Positions 8,701-19,099 of a stretch of 64,000 nt of DNA are shown here, piece by piece. How positions within the stretch are numbered: position 1 is the stretch's first letter; every line of letters begins with the position of its first letter. This DNA is from Thermaerobacter marianensis DSM 12885. Its GTDB lineage: Bacteria > Bacillota > Sulfobacillia > Thermaerobacterales > Thermaerobacteraceae. A program made the position numbers and the translations under genes. The stretch is taken from the NCBI RefSeq assembly GCF_000184705.1, contig NC_014831.1, positions 2,108,001 to 2,172,000 of the forward strand. The letters are read 5' to 3'. Below the pieces are notes generated by a model. It worked only from the letters and a program-made list of their open reading frames with translations, had not been told where the DNA came from and searched no databases.

Positions 8701-8733
8701 TCACTGACTTTGACGATTCAGAAGTAGGGGAAC
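8425..8733. repeat. Two diverged copies of an IS-end-like sequence
   Basis: GAGCCTGTTTCA occurs at 8425-8436 and again at 8692-8703, each followed within 30 bases by a related ...TCAGAA...GGAAC tail (ending near 8455 and 8733). The second copy abuts the C-terminal end of the IS1182-like transposase, so this is probably the 3' end of that element, and the first copy marks a second, otherwise deleted insertion. About 255 bases separate them. Confidence 0.45.
8621..8650. repeat. 14-base tandem repeat
   Basis: ACTATCATGTGGAT is present at 8621-8634 and 8637-8650, a 16-base period. It lies in AT-rich sequence between two IS remnants. Replication slippage or a trace of an excised element are both possible. 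Confidence 0.6.
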
Positions 8734-9102
8734 GTAGCGGGTCGAATCGGCCATGTCCCATGGGCTGACGGTCAGGATTGCGCCGGCCAGTGTCCCGGTC
8801 GTTCCCCTTCTAGGCCAACCCCGTCGCCGTACACCAAAGGGCACAGGTGCAGATCGCCCCCTTACCCTCCGCCGCAGCTTCAGCAAGTTGTGGGTCAAAC
8901 AGAGTAGCTTCCACTCGTGGTCACACGCCGCCAGATCCCGTTGGAGAAAGCGGTTGGCTCCTGGCACCGCCTTGATCTGCTCGAACACCGGCTCGACGGT
9001 CTGGAGCAACACGAGGAGTGGCTGGCCTCCCGACGCGACTTCGGATCCGAGTCGCTGGCCACGCTCCAACCACTCTCCGAAGGGGGTGAAACCGTTCGAC
9101 AC
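8701..9102 (-). pseudogene. IS1182-like transposase C-terminal remnant
   Basis: The stretch from about 8998 to 8870 encodes VEPVFEQIKAVPGANRF, then LQRDLAACDHEWKLLCLTHN and LLKL, the conserved C-terminal block of IS1182-type DDE transposases. Upstream of it the frame is not recognisable, and the N-terminal DDE residues are absent, so the gene is truncated. The stop codon lies next to the GAGCCTGTTTCA end repeat. GC content is higher than in the AT-rich scar immediately beside it. Confidence 0.7.
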
Positions 9103-9499
9103 CAGGCACCTGCCGAGGCAAGGGAATGATAATCCAACGACCCGAAGCGGACCCGGTTTTTACACCAGTTGCCGAGACATGACCGAACCGCTCTCTCCTG
9201 GTGCACCTGCGTGCGCACTTGCATGCCCGGTACGGATCCCCATCGGCATCGTCGTGCGCCATCTCGTCCATAACGCGAATCTCGTCAACCACATGCCGAA
9301 GGGCCGGGTTCCTCCCCGGCCCTTCCCACGTCCGTTGCGCTGCGGCACACCCCTCTTCGCCGATCCTTGTGGACCTCGGTTGGGTTGGATTCATGCGGTC
9401 CCGTTCTGCCGGCTTTCTCCGCGGTGCATCGGAGACTCCCCACCCGTCGGGCCCGGGCCGGCGGTTGGCAACCAACCGGCGTGGCCGCCCGGCGTCGCT
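9103..9499. other. Intergenic region with strong hairpin, downstream of aceA
   Basis: No gene is supported. A perfect ten-pair hairpin, AAGGGCCGGG (9299-9308), loop TTCCTC, CCCGGCCCTT (9315-9324), lies about 175 bases beyond the aceA stop, and a second imperfect stem (around GGTTGGCAACCAACC) lies at about 9460-9482. Neither has a T-run on the minus strand. Either could protect or end the aceA message. Confidence 0.45.
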
Positions 9500-10879
<1,380 letters not shown>

Positions 10880-11198
10880 GGGGATCCTCCTCCCGGTAGG
10901 TGTGGCGTGTCGACCGTTCTCTTCCCTCGTACGGCGGAGCGGCCTCCATGGGCAATGGACGACCGGCGAACGGTGGCCGTGGAGCACCGAAGGGGCCGGG
11001 GACGGCGGTGGACGGAGGGCGGGGGATGGGCGGAATGGCCGTGGTCGACGCAACCGGCAAGTCCATCGCCGCCAGCGAGCGCCCGCGGGACCTGGGGACG
11101 GCCGGTGCCCCGTCCCCATCCACCGCGGCCGATTTCGCCAACCGGCTGCGGTCGCAAGACCGGCATCCGCCGGGATCGGCCGGCCCCGCGACGCTTAC
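10880..11198. other. Divergent intergenic region, aceA and ilv operon
   Basis: About 320 bases upstream of both aceA and the ilv/leu leader. No gene is supported. The promoter of aceA must be here or in the first bases of the ilv regulatory block, but no clear minus-strand sigma-A pair was found. Confidence 0.35.
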
Positions 11199-11218
11199 CG
11201 AACGTTAACGAACCTTAA
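11199..11218 (+). repeat. Tandem decamer CGAAC(G/C)TTAA upstream of ilv promoter
   Basis: CGAACGTTAA (11199-11208) is followed directly by CGAACCTTAA (11209-11218), then AACAAACAG. One helical turn apart and ending 24 bases before the -35 box, they are placed where an activator or an AT-rich UP element would act. The regulator, if any, is unknown. Confidence 0.5.
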
Positions 11219-11242
11219 ACAAACAGCTTTCGGTGGCATGGG

Positions 11243-11270
11243 TTGACACCCCCGGCCCGGGTGCTATAAT
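11243..11270 (+). promoter_or_regulatory. Sigma-A promoter of the ilv/leu operon
   Basis: Consensus -35 TTGACA (11243-11248) and consensus -10 TATAAT (11265-11270) separated by 16 bases. Transcription should begin near 11277, giving an untranslated leader of about 750 bases before ilvN. A full-consensus promoter fits an operon whose control is mainly by transcript termination. Confidence 0.92.
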
Positions 11271-11328
11271 CCAGGTCAAACCTGACACGGACAGCACCGT
11301 TGCTCACCGGCACAGAGCGGTCCGAGTC

Positions 11329-11520
11329 GGTTTGGGAAGTGCGCCTAGGGTTCCGCATCGCAGGCACCAGGGTTCCTCGACTTGCCGGTCGGGGATCAGA
11401 CCGTGGACGGTCGGGCCGCGCAGCCTGACCGGGGCGATGGTCTGGACCAAGCGGCGCAACCCGCCGGTTGGCCGGCGGGACACCGTGGGGATAAAAGCCC
11501 CGAGCGGCAGGTTCCCAACC
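11329..11520 (+). promoter_or_regulatory. ykkC-family riboswitch aptamer, probably ppGpp type (2a)
   Basis: The conserved ykkC elements appear in order: AAGTGCGCCTAGGGTTCC (11337-11354), GGACCAAGCGG (11444-11454), a P3 hairpin CCCGCC/GGCGGG (11460-11479), then ACACCG and GGGGATAAAAGCCCCGAG (11480-11504). P1 closes by pairing GGTTTGGGAA (11329-11338) with TTCCCAACC (11512-11520), one base bulged. The P2 arm is unusually long, about 88 bases. ykkC RNAs sense guanidine, ppGpp, PRPP or nucleoside diphosphates; the ppGpp subtype is the one known in front of branched-chain amino acid genes, so that ligand is inferred from context. The aptamer shares CCCCGAGCGGC with the terminator, giving an ON switch. 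Confidence 0.82.
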
Positions 11521-11555
11521 CCGGTTGGCGCCTTCGCCGCTCGGGGTGTCTCTTA
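11498..11555 (+). terminator. Intrinsic terminator, expression platform of the ykkC riboswitch
   Basis: CCCCGAGCGGC (11498-11508) pairs with GCCGCTCGGGG (11536-11546), eleven perfect pairs, followed by TGTCTCTTATT. The left arm is part of the conserved AAAAGCCC region of the aptamer, so ligand-bound aptamer and terminator exclude each other. Confidence 0.85.
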
Positions 11556-11614
11556 TTACCGCGCCGGTAGCCGGCGCGTCCCCGGTTTGACAACTTCATC
11601 CGATCAACGGCCGT

Positions 11615-11998
11615 GAAGGGGAGCAGTACCCGGCCGTCCCGGCTGCAGAGAGCCGGTGGCTGGTGCGAACCGGCGCCGCGGACCCGGCGAACTCGCCCCG
11701 GAGCCGTTCCGGTGAAGACCCCGGGCCCGACAGGGCCAGGGATCCTAGCCGGATCCGGCGGCCTCCGTAACCCGGCAGCGCGCCCTGCCGAAAGGTCGCG
11801 GGCGAGCGCGCAAGAAGCCCGCGGGGGACCCCGCGGGCCGTCCGGGAGAGGGGGTCGTCGTTAGCCAAAGGGTGGCGGCATCCGCCACCCGCCGAGGCAG
11901 CTGCCGCGAGGCGGCGGCAACCGGGGTGGTACCGCGAAGAGGGCGCTCTTCGCCTCCGGCCCTGTACGGGTCGAGGGGCGGAGAGCGCCTTTGGTTTT
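11615..11998 (+). promoter_or_regulatory. T-box leader, leucine specifier CUC
   Basis: Stem I features are present: GAGCAGTACC (11621-11630), the AG-rich distal motif GCAGAGAGCCGG (11645-11656) and TGGTGCGAACCGG (11661-11673). The specifier loop GAACTCGCC places CTC, a leucine codon, at 11692-11694. Two perfect stems follow (11819-11839 and 11870-11890), then the T-box antiterminator bulge GGGGTGGTACCGCG (11923-11936). Uncharged tRNA-Leu should stabilise the antiterminator and let transcription into ilvN. It lies directly behind the ykkC terminator, so polymerase must pass both switches. Confidence 0.9.
11942..11998 (+). terminator. T-box-controlled intrinsic terminator
   Basis: GGCGCTCTTCGCC (from 11942) pairs with GGGGCGGAGAGCGCC (ending 11989), followed by TTTGGTTTT. 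It competes with the T-box antiterminator immediately upstream and ends about 27 bases before the ilvN start. Confidence 0.85.
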
Positions 11999-12024
11999 CC
12001 GGCCCCGGAAAGGAGGTGAGACCT

Positions 12025-12705
12025 GTGATCCACGTCATGGTGCTGGCCGCCGACCGGCCCGGGGTCCTCCGCCGCATCCTGGGCGTCTACGAAAGCCGCC
12101 GCTACCAGGTCCGCTCCCTGGCCGCCGGCCCCGCCGGCCCGGCCGGGTTCCTCCGGATCAACCTGGCGCTGGACGAACCGGCCCCCCGGGCCCAACGGCT
12201 GGCCGCCCAGCTGGGGCGCCTGGTCGACGTGGTGAGCGTCGAGGTGGTCGAACCCTCCCGCGCCGTAGGGCGGGAGCTGGCCCTGGTCAAGGTGCTGCTG
12301 GACCATCCCGGCCGGCGGGCCGACGTCCTGCAGGTGGCCCAGGTCTTCCGCGCCCGGGTGGTGGACGTGGCACCCCGGTCGCTGGTGCTCGAGGTGACAG
12401 GCGACCCCGCCAAGGTCGAGGCCTTCCTCAACCTGGCTGAGGACTTCGGCCCGGTGGAGGTCATGCGCACGGGGGTGGCGGCCCTGGGCCGGGGCGGCCG
12501 GCTTCTTCCCGGTGGTGTCACCGGGCCCGGGCCGGACCGGGCCGGCACCACGCCTCCCGCGGATGAAACGGCCCCCGCCGTGGCCGGTGGGGAACCCCAG
12601 GGGGCCGCTACCGCCCACCCCGCGGCTGCAGTCGAGGCGCACGCGTCTGCCGGCGGCCGCATACCAGCCTTCGCTCCGGTGGTGGCGGCCGGCCCGCACC
12701 CGTAG
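12025..12705 (+). CDS. ilvN: Acetolactate synthase small (regulatory) subunit
   Basis: ACT-domain regulatory subunit of acetohydroxyacid synthase; it binds valine-type effectors and stimulates the IlvB catalytic subunit. The family start [18 protein letters not shown] matches the first ACT domain, and [20 protein letters not shown] marks the second half. The core ends near residue 157, as in usual 160-170-residue proteins; about 70 further residues are Ala/Pro/Gly-rich tail. The GTG at 12025 has AGGAGG ten bases upstream. It is the first gene after the tandem leader, while its partner ilvB is the last gene of the operon, an unusual order. Confidence 0.92.
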   Translation: MIHVMVLAADRPGVLRRILGVYESRRYQVRSLAAGPAGPAGFLRINLALDEPAPRAQRLAAQLGRLVDVVSVEVVEPSRAVGRELALVKVLLDHPGRRADVLQVAQVFRARVVDVAPRSLVLEVTGDPAKVEAFLNLAEDFGPVEVMRTGVAALGRGGRLLPGGVTGPGPDRAGTTPPADETAPAVAGGEPQGAATAHPAAAVEAHASAGGRIPAFAPVVAAGPHP

Positions 12706-12829
12706 GGGCCGGGCCGGCAAGCCCGGACACGGCCCGACGGTTCGGGCCATCCGGGGCCGCCCGCGGGAAGGGTTCCAGGTCCGCACTCCCGGGCCCATCG
12801 CCCGGAGCAGCCAGCAAGGAGGGATTCCC

Positions 12830-13882
<1,053 letters not shown>

Positions 13883-13935
13883 CCGGGCCGGACGAACCGG
13901 CCCCAGACCCCCACTCCCAAAGGGAGGGATGCCCC

Positions 13936-15222
13936 ATGGCGGATGGGGTTGGCGAGGTTACGAGGACCCCCGTGACGAGCACCGCCGGAAGCGGCCGCGA
14001 CGGCCGGGGTGCCGGTTCCGACCCCGACCGGGTGCGGATCTTCGACACCACCCTCCGGGACGGCGAGCAGACGCCGGGGGTGGCCCTGACGGTGGACGAG
14101 AAGGTGGAGGTGGCCCGCTGGCTGGCGGCCCTGGGCGTGGACGTCATCGAGGCCGGTTTCCCCGTGGCCTCCGACGGGGAGTTCGAGGCGGTCAGCCGGA
14201 TTGCGGGGGAAATCGAGGGGCCCGTGGTGGCGGCCCTGGCCCGCACCGCGACCCTGGACATCGACCGGGCCTGGGCGGCCATCCGCCATGCCCGGCGGCC
14301 GCGGATCCACGTGTTCGTCTCCACCTCCCCCATCCACCTGGAGGCCATGCTGCGCATGACCGAAGACCAGGTGCTGCGGCTGGTGGAGGAGATGGTGGGC
14401 TACGCCCGGTCCCTCTGCGAGGACGTGGAGTTCTCCGCCCAGGACGCCACCCGCAGCGACGTGGGCTTCCTGGCCGAGGTGACGGCGGCGGCCATCGAGG
14501 CCGGGGCGACCACCATCAACCTGCCCGACACCGTGGGCTACGCCACGCCCTGGACCTACGCCCGCATGTTCCAGGAGGTCATGGCCCGGGTGCCGGGGTC
14601 GGACCGGGTGGTCTTCAGCGCCCACACCCACGACGACCTGGGCATGGCCGTGGCCAACGCCCTGGCGGCTGTGCGGGTGGGGGTCCGCCAGGTGGAGTGC
14701 ACCATCAACGGCATCGGCGAGCGGGCGGGCAACTGCTCGCTGGAGGAAGTGGTCATGGCCCTGGCGGTGCGGGCGGATGTCTTCGGCGCCACCACCGGGG
14801 TGGACACCCGGCAGCTGGTCCCCGCCAGCCAGGTGGTCTCCCGCCTGACGGGGGTGGTCGTTCCGCCCAACAAGGCGGTGGTGGGCGCCAACGCCTTCGC
14901 CCACGAGTCGGGCATCCACCAGGACGGGGTGATCAAGAACCCGCTGACCTACGAGATCATCCGGCCCGAGGCGGTGGGCGCCGGCGGATCCCAGCTGGTG
15001 CTGGGCAAGCACTCGGGGCGCCATGCCGTGCGGGTGGAACTGGAGCGGCTGGGCTTCCACCTGCCCGAGGAAGCCTTCCGCGAGGTCTTCCGCCGCTTCA
15101 AGGCCCTGGCCGACCGCCGGGAGTTCGTCAGCAAGGAGTCCCTGGCGCGGCTGGCCACCGAGGTGCTGGAAGAACGGCAGCAAGAGAGCGGGGCCGCGTC
15201 CCGGCTCGCCCACGGCGCCTGA
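13936..15222 (+). CDS. leuA: 2-isopropylmalate synthase, short form
   Basis: Condenses 2-oxoisovalerate with acetyl-CoA, the committing step of leucine synthesis. Start of the HMGL barrel is RIFDTTLRDGEQTPGV; metal ligands are in SAHTHDDLGMAVAN and catalytic-domain markers in NGIGERAGNCSLEE and NAFAHESGIHQDGV. At 428 residues it stops after the subdomain-II region (FVSKESLARLATEVL), lacking the roughly 120-residue C-terminal LeuA dimer domain through which leucine inhibits the long enzymes. The ATG at 13936 has GGGAGG upstream. A homocitrate or citramalate synthase role is possible for short forms, but the leuCDB neighbours favour leucine. Confidence 0.88.
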   Translation: MADGVGEVTRTPVTSTAGSGRDGRGAGSDPDRVRIFDTTLRDGEQTPGVALTVDEKVEVARWLAALGVDVIEAGFPVASDGEFEAVSRIAGEIEGPVVAALARTATLDIDRAWAAIRHARRPRIHVFVSTSPIHLEAMLRMTEDQVLRLVEEMVGYARSLCEDVEFSAQDATRSDVGFLAEVTAAAIEAGATTINLPDTVGYATPWTYARMFQEVMARVPGSDRVVFSAHTHDDLGMAVANALAAVRVGVRQVECTINGIGERAGNCSLEEVVMALAVRADVFGATTGVDTRQLVPASQVVSRLTGVVVPPNKAVVGANAFAHESGIHQDGVIKNPLTYEIIRPEAVGAGGSQLVLGKHSGRHAVRVELERLGFHLPEEAFREVFRRFKALADRREFVSKESLARLATEVLEERQQESGAASRLAHGA

Positions 15223-15360
15223 CCCCCCGAAGCGGGCCGTGGAGAGCGGGCGCGACCCCCGCCACCGGGCGTGCGGCCGGGCCCCCAGCCCGGACGGCCG
15301 GCCGCATGCCCAGCCTATGAAGATTCGCCGGCCGGGGTACCGGCCCCTGCGCAATCCCAT

Positions 15361-15395
15361 CCGCCGGCGGCCGGCGGGAGACCGGCCGCCGGCGG
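15361..15395 (+). repeat. Perfect 14-pair hairpin in the leuA-leuC gap
   Basis: CCGCCGGCGGCCGG (15361-15374), loop CGGGAGA, CCGGCCGCCGGCGG (15382-15395). It stands in a 240-base gap within an operon whose other gaps are short. A smaller GGCCGGGGTACCGGCC stem is just upstream. With no T-run it is unlikely to end transcription and could instead set mRNA stability between leuA and leuC. Confidence 0.65.
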
Positions 15396-15462
15396 AGACA
15401 GCCGGTCAGCCTGACCGCCCGTGACCCGGGCACGTCGCTTGCGACCAAAGGAGGTTCATCCC

Positions 15463-16764
15463 ATGGCGGCCCAGCGCCCCATGACCATCACCGAGAAGAT
15501 CCTCGCCGCCCACGCCGGCGTCCCGTGGGTCGAACCCGGCCAGCTGGTGGAGGTCCGGGTCGACTTCCTCATGGCCAACGACATCACCGCGCCCCTGGCC
15601 ATCCGGGCCTTTCGGGAGATGGGCGCCACCCGGGTCTTCGACCCCGAGCGGGTGGCCATCGTCCTCTCCCACTTCGCCCCCAGCAAGGACATCCGCAGCG
15701 CCGACCAGTGCAAGGTGGCCCGCGAGTTCGCCCGGGAACAGGGGCTGGTCCACTACTACGAGATGGGCGAGGGCATCGAGCACGCCCTCCTGCCCGACCG
15801 CGGGCTGGTTCTTCCCGGGGAACTGGTGCTGGGCGCCGACTCCCACACCTGCACCTACGGCGCCGTGGGCTGCTTCTCCACCGGCGTGGGCAGCACCGAC
15901 CTGGCCTACGCCATGGCCACCGGCGAGACGTGGCTCAAGGTGCCCGAGACCCTGAAGTTCGTCTACTACAACCGGCTGCAACCGTGGGTCACGGGGAAGG
16001 ACCTGATCCTGTACACCATCGGGCGCATCTCCTGCGACGGCGCCACCTACAAGGCCATGGAGTTCACCGGCGAGGCGCTGGCCGACCTCAGCATGGACGG
16101 GCGGCTGGCCATGGCCAACATGGCCATCGAGGCCGGCGGGAAGAACGGCATCTTCAACCCCGACCAGCGGACCCTGGACTACGTGGCCCAGCGGGCCCAG
16201 CGGCCCTTCAGCCCCGTGTGGTCCGACCCCGACGCCGAGTACGCCGAGGTCTACGAATTCGATGCCGCGCAGATCGAGCCCCAGGTGGCCCTGCCCTGGT
16301 CGCCCGACAACGTGCGGCCCCTGAGCCAGGTGGAGCGGGTGCCCATCGACCAGGTGTTCATCGGCTCCTGCACCAACGGCCGCCTGGACGACCTGCGCAC
16401 CGCCGCCCGCATCCTCCGCGGCCGCCGGGTTCATCCCGAGGTGCGGGCCATCGTGATCCCCGCGTCGCGGGACATCTACCTGCAGGCGCTCAAGGAGGGC
16501 CTCATCGAGATCTTCATGGCCGCGGGGTGCGTGGTCAGCGCCTCCACCTGCGGGCCGTGCCTGGGCGGCCACATGGGCGTGCTGGGCAAGGGCGAGCGCT
16601 GCGTCAGCACCTCCAACCGCAACTTCGTCGGCCGGATGGGCCACCCCGAATCGGAGTCGTACCTGGCCAATCCGGCGGTGGCCGCGGCCTCGGCGGTGGC
16701 GGGCCGGCTCTGCCATCCGGAAGAACTCGGCATCCGGTACGAAGAGGTGGCCGGGGTGGCGTGA
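15463..16764 (+). CDS. leuC: 3-isopropylmalate dehydratase large subunit
   Basis: Aconitase-family subunit carrying the [4Fe-4S] cluster; with LeuD it interconverts 2- and 3-isopropylmalate. Cluster cysteines lie in FIGSCTNGR and in [36 protein letters not shown]-type sequence around 15830 is the active-site loop. At 433 residues it belongs to the short LeuC/HacA group that pairs with a LeuD of about 165-175 residues, as here. The ATG at 15463 has AAAGGAGG eight bases upstream. Confidence 0.95.
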   Translation: MAAQRPMTITEKILAAHAGVPWVEPGQLVEVRVDFLMANDITAPLAIRAFREMGATRVFDPERVAIVLSHFAPSKDIRSADQCKVAREFAREQGLVHYYEMGEGIEHALLPDRGLVLPGELVLGADSHTCTYGAVGCFSTGVGSTDLAYAMATGETWLKVPETLKFVYYNRLQPWVTGKDLILYTIGRISCDGATYKAMEFTGEALADLSMDGRLAMANMAIEAGGKNGIFNPDQRTLDYVAQRAQRPFSPVWSDPDAEYAEVYEFDAAQIEPQVALPWSPDNVRPLSQVERVPIDQVFIGSCTNGRLDDLRTAARILRGRRVHPEVRAIVIPASRDIYLQALKEGLIEIFMAAGCVVSASTCGPCLGGHMGVLGKGERCVSTSNRNFVGRMGHPESESYLANPAVAAASAVAGRLCHPEELGIRYEEVAGVA

Positions 16765-16884
16765 GGGCGGCCGGCCGGTGCAGGCGCAGGCGGGCCGGCC
16801 GGCTGGCCGGTGCGTGCCCAGGCGGGGACGCCGGCCTGCAGGTGCAGCCGCAGCCGGCCATGCCGGCCGGCAGGTGGGCCGGCC

Positions 16885-16902
16885 GGTTCGTCCGGTTCGT
16901 CC
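16885..16902 (+). repeat. Tandem GGTTCGTCC pair
   Basis: Two directly adjacent copies of GGTTCGTCC, 16885-16893 and 16894-16902, just before the leuD start. The same nonamer recurs about twenty times in the window on either strand, often as GGCCGGTTCGTCCGG; this is the only tandem case. Confidence 0.6.
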
Positions 16903-16927
16903 CATGAAGGATGAGGAGGTGGCGGCC

Positions 16928-17452
16928 GTGGGCCGCGTGTGGAAGTACGGCGACGACGTCAACACCGACGTGATCATCCCGGCGCGATACCTGTTCACCA
17001 CGGATCCGGCGGAGCTGGCGGCCCACTGCATGGAGGACCTGGACCCCAGTTTCGCCGCCAACGTCCGGCCCGGCGACGTCATCGTGGCCGGCCGCAACTT
17101 CGGCTGCGGTTCGTCCCGTGAACACGCCCCCGTCGCCATCCGGGCGGCCGGGGTGGCGTGCGTCATCGCCGCGTCCTTTGCGCGGATCTTCTACCGCAAC
17201 GCCATCAACGTGGGCCTGCCGATCCTGGAGTGTCCGGAGGCGGTGGCCGCCCTGGAGAACGGCGAGGAAGTGGAGGTCGACGTGGCGGCCGGCACCATCC
17301 GGCGGGTGGCCACGGGGGAAACCTTCCAGGCGGCCCCCTTCCCGCCGTTCATGCAGGAGATCCTGCGGTGCGGCGGGCTGGTGGAGTACGCCCGGCGGAA
17401 GCTGGCGGCGGCCGCGGCCGGGGGAACCGGCGGGACGGAGGGGGCACGGTGA
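16928..17452 (+). CDS. leuD: 3-isopropylmalate dehydratase small subunit
   Basis: Swivel subunit of isopropylmalate isomerase. It opens with [20 protein letters not shown] and carries the substrate-binding [14 protein letters not shown]. The 174-residue length matches the short LeuD type that partners LeuC here. The GTG at 16928 is preferred since GAGGAGG stands eight bases upstream; the in-frame ATG 24 bases earlier has no ribosome binding site. The last 20 residues are Ala/Gly-rich. Confidence 0.94.
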   Translation: MGRVWKYGDDVNTDVIIPARYLFTTDPAELAAHCMEDLDPSFAANVRPGDVIVAGRNFGCGSSREHAPVAIRAAGVACVIAASFARIFYRNAINVGLPILECPEAVAALENGEEVEVDVAAGTIRRVATGETFQAAPFPPFMQEILRCGGLVEYARRKLAAAAAGGTGGTEGAR

Positions 17453-17596
17453 CACGGTGCCCCCTCGCAACCGGCGCAAGGCATGGAAGAGATTGGGTAT
17501 TCGCCCGCAAGGCGGCGGCGATCGCCGTCATGCGACCGTAGGGACGCAAGCTTGCCGGGATGCCATCCCGTGACGGATTCAGAGGGGGCGGGCAGC

Positions 17597-19099
17597 ATGA
17601 CGTACCGCATCGCCGTCCTGCCCGGGGACGGCATCGGCCCCGAGGTGACGCGGGAAGCCGTGCGGGTGCTGGAGGCGGTGGGGGCGGCGGCCGGCATCCG
17701 CTTCGAGTTCGCCGAGGCGCCCGTCGGCGGTGCCGCCGTCGATGCCACCGGCGACCCCTTCCCGCCCGAGACCGAGCAGCTGTGCATGGCCGCCGACGCT
17801 ATCCTCCTGGGCGCGGTGGGAGGCCCCCGCTGGGACCGCGAGCCGGTTCCCCGCCGGCCGGAGTCGGGCCTGCTGCGGCTGCGCAAGGCCGTGGGCGCCT
17901 ACGCCAACCTGCGGCCGGTGCGGGTTCATCCGGCCCTGGCGGGGCGCGGCCCCCTGCGCCCGGAGGTGGTGGGCGGCGGCGTTGACATCCTGATCGTCCG
18001 CGAGCTCACCGGCGGCCTCTACTACGGCGAGCGCGGCGTGCAGCAGGAGCCCTTCGGCGAGCGGGCCTATGACACCATGGTCTACACCACGCCCGAGATC
18101 GAGCGGATCGTGCGCATGGCTTTCCAGCTGGCCCGGGGCCGGCGGCGGCGGGTGATCTCCGTCGACAAGAGCAATGTGCTGGAGACCTCGCGCCTCTGGC
18201 GCCGGGTGACCGAAGCCGTGGCGGAGGACTTCCCCGACGTGGAGCTGGAGCACATGCTGGTGGACAACGCCGCCATGCAGCTGGTCCGCAACCCCCAGCG
18301 CTTCGACGTGCTGGTGACCGAGAACACCTTCGGCGACATCCTGAGCGATCTGGGCGCGGCCCTGGCCGGCTCCCTGGGGCTCCTGCCCTCGGCCAGCCTG
18401 GGGCTGCCGGGCCGGCCGCCGCTGTTCGAGCCCGTTCACGGCTCGGCGCCGGACATCGCGGGCCGGGGGATCGCCAACCCGCTGGGCGCCATCGCCTCGG
18501 CGGCGATGATGCTCCGTCACGCCTTCGGCCTCCAGCGGGAGGCCCAGGCGGTCGAGGAGGCCATCGACGACCTGCTGGCCGCGGGGCCGTGGACGCCCGA
18601 CATCGCACCGCCCGGCGCCCCGGTGGCCAGCACAGAAGACGTGGGACGGGCCATCGCCCGGCGGGTCCGGGAGCGGCTGGCCCCCGGGCCGCTGGAGCCG
18701 CTGGGGCCGGTGGCGGGGCGGGACGGCCGGGGCACGCAGGACGGCCGCGGCTCCCAGGATGGCAGCGGGCTCGCCGGCGATCCGGTGGCGGCGGTGTGGA
18801 TCGCCGGCGAATACGGCTTCCGACCGCTTCCTCCGGACGAACCGGCCCCGCCGGCCGCGGCGCCCGCGGCCACCGGCACGGTGCGCGCCGGTGACCCTGC
18901 GACCGGCGCATCCCGCGACGCCATGACCCCAGACGCCCTGGCCAACGGTCCGACCGCCGCCGGCGGGACCGCCGCCGACACGGCCACCGGCACCAACGGC
19001 ACCGCGACCCGGAGCGAGAGTCCTGTCAGGACGCCTGCGCGCCGGGGCACCGGAGCGGGCACCACCCGCCGCCGGGCCCGGGCTCGGAAGGGAGCGTGA
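17597..19099 (+). CDS. leuB: 3-isopropylmalate dehydrogenase with C-terminal extension
   Basis: Oxidative decarboxylation of 3-isopropylmalate with NAD+. Family motifs: [17 protein letters not shown] at the start, [13 protein letters not shown], the catalytic-Lys region [17 protein letters not shown], metal-binding [13 protein letters not shown], and the NAD-binding [18 protein letters not shown]. The enzyme proper ends near residue 364; a further 136 residues rich in Ala, Thr, Gly and Pro follow, ending in [10 protein letters not shown]. The tail has no recognised domain. The ATG at 17597 starts the conserved [12 protein letters not shown]. Its stop overlaps the ilvD GTG. Confidence 0.93.
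   Translation: MTYRIAVLPGDGIGPEVTREAVRVLEAVGAAAGIRFEFAEAPVGGAAVDATGDPFPPETEQLCMAADAILLGAVGGPRWDREPVPRRPESGLLRLRKAVGAYANLRPVRVHPALAGRGPLRPEVVGGGVDILIVRELTGGLYYGERGVQQEPFGERAYDTMVYTTPEIERIVRMAFQLARGRRRRVISVDKSNVLETSRLWRRVTEAVAEDFPDVELEHMLVDNAAMQLVRNPQRFDVLVTENTFGDILSDLGAALAGSLGLLPSASLGLPGRPPLFEPVHGSAPDIAGRGIANPLGAIASAAMMLRHAFGLQREAQAVEEAIDDLLAAGPWTPDIAPPGAPVASTEDVGRAIARRVRERLAPGPLEPLGPVAGRDGRGTQDGRGSQDGSGLAGDPVAAVWIAGEYGFRPLPPDEPAPPAAAPAATGTVRAGDPATGASRDAMTPDALANGPTAAGGTAADTATGTNGTATRSESPVRTPARRGTGAGTTRRRARARKGA

Noticed and set aside
11586-11614. A second TTGACA between the ykkC terminator and the T-box
   Set aside because: No -10 like sequence lies at 16-18 bases downstream (GCCGTG), so an independent T-box promoter is not supported.
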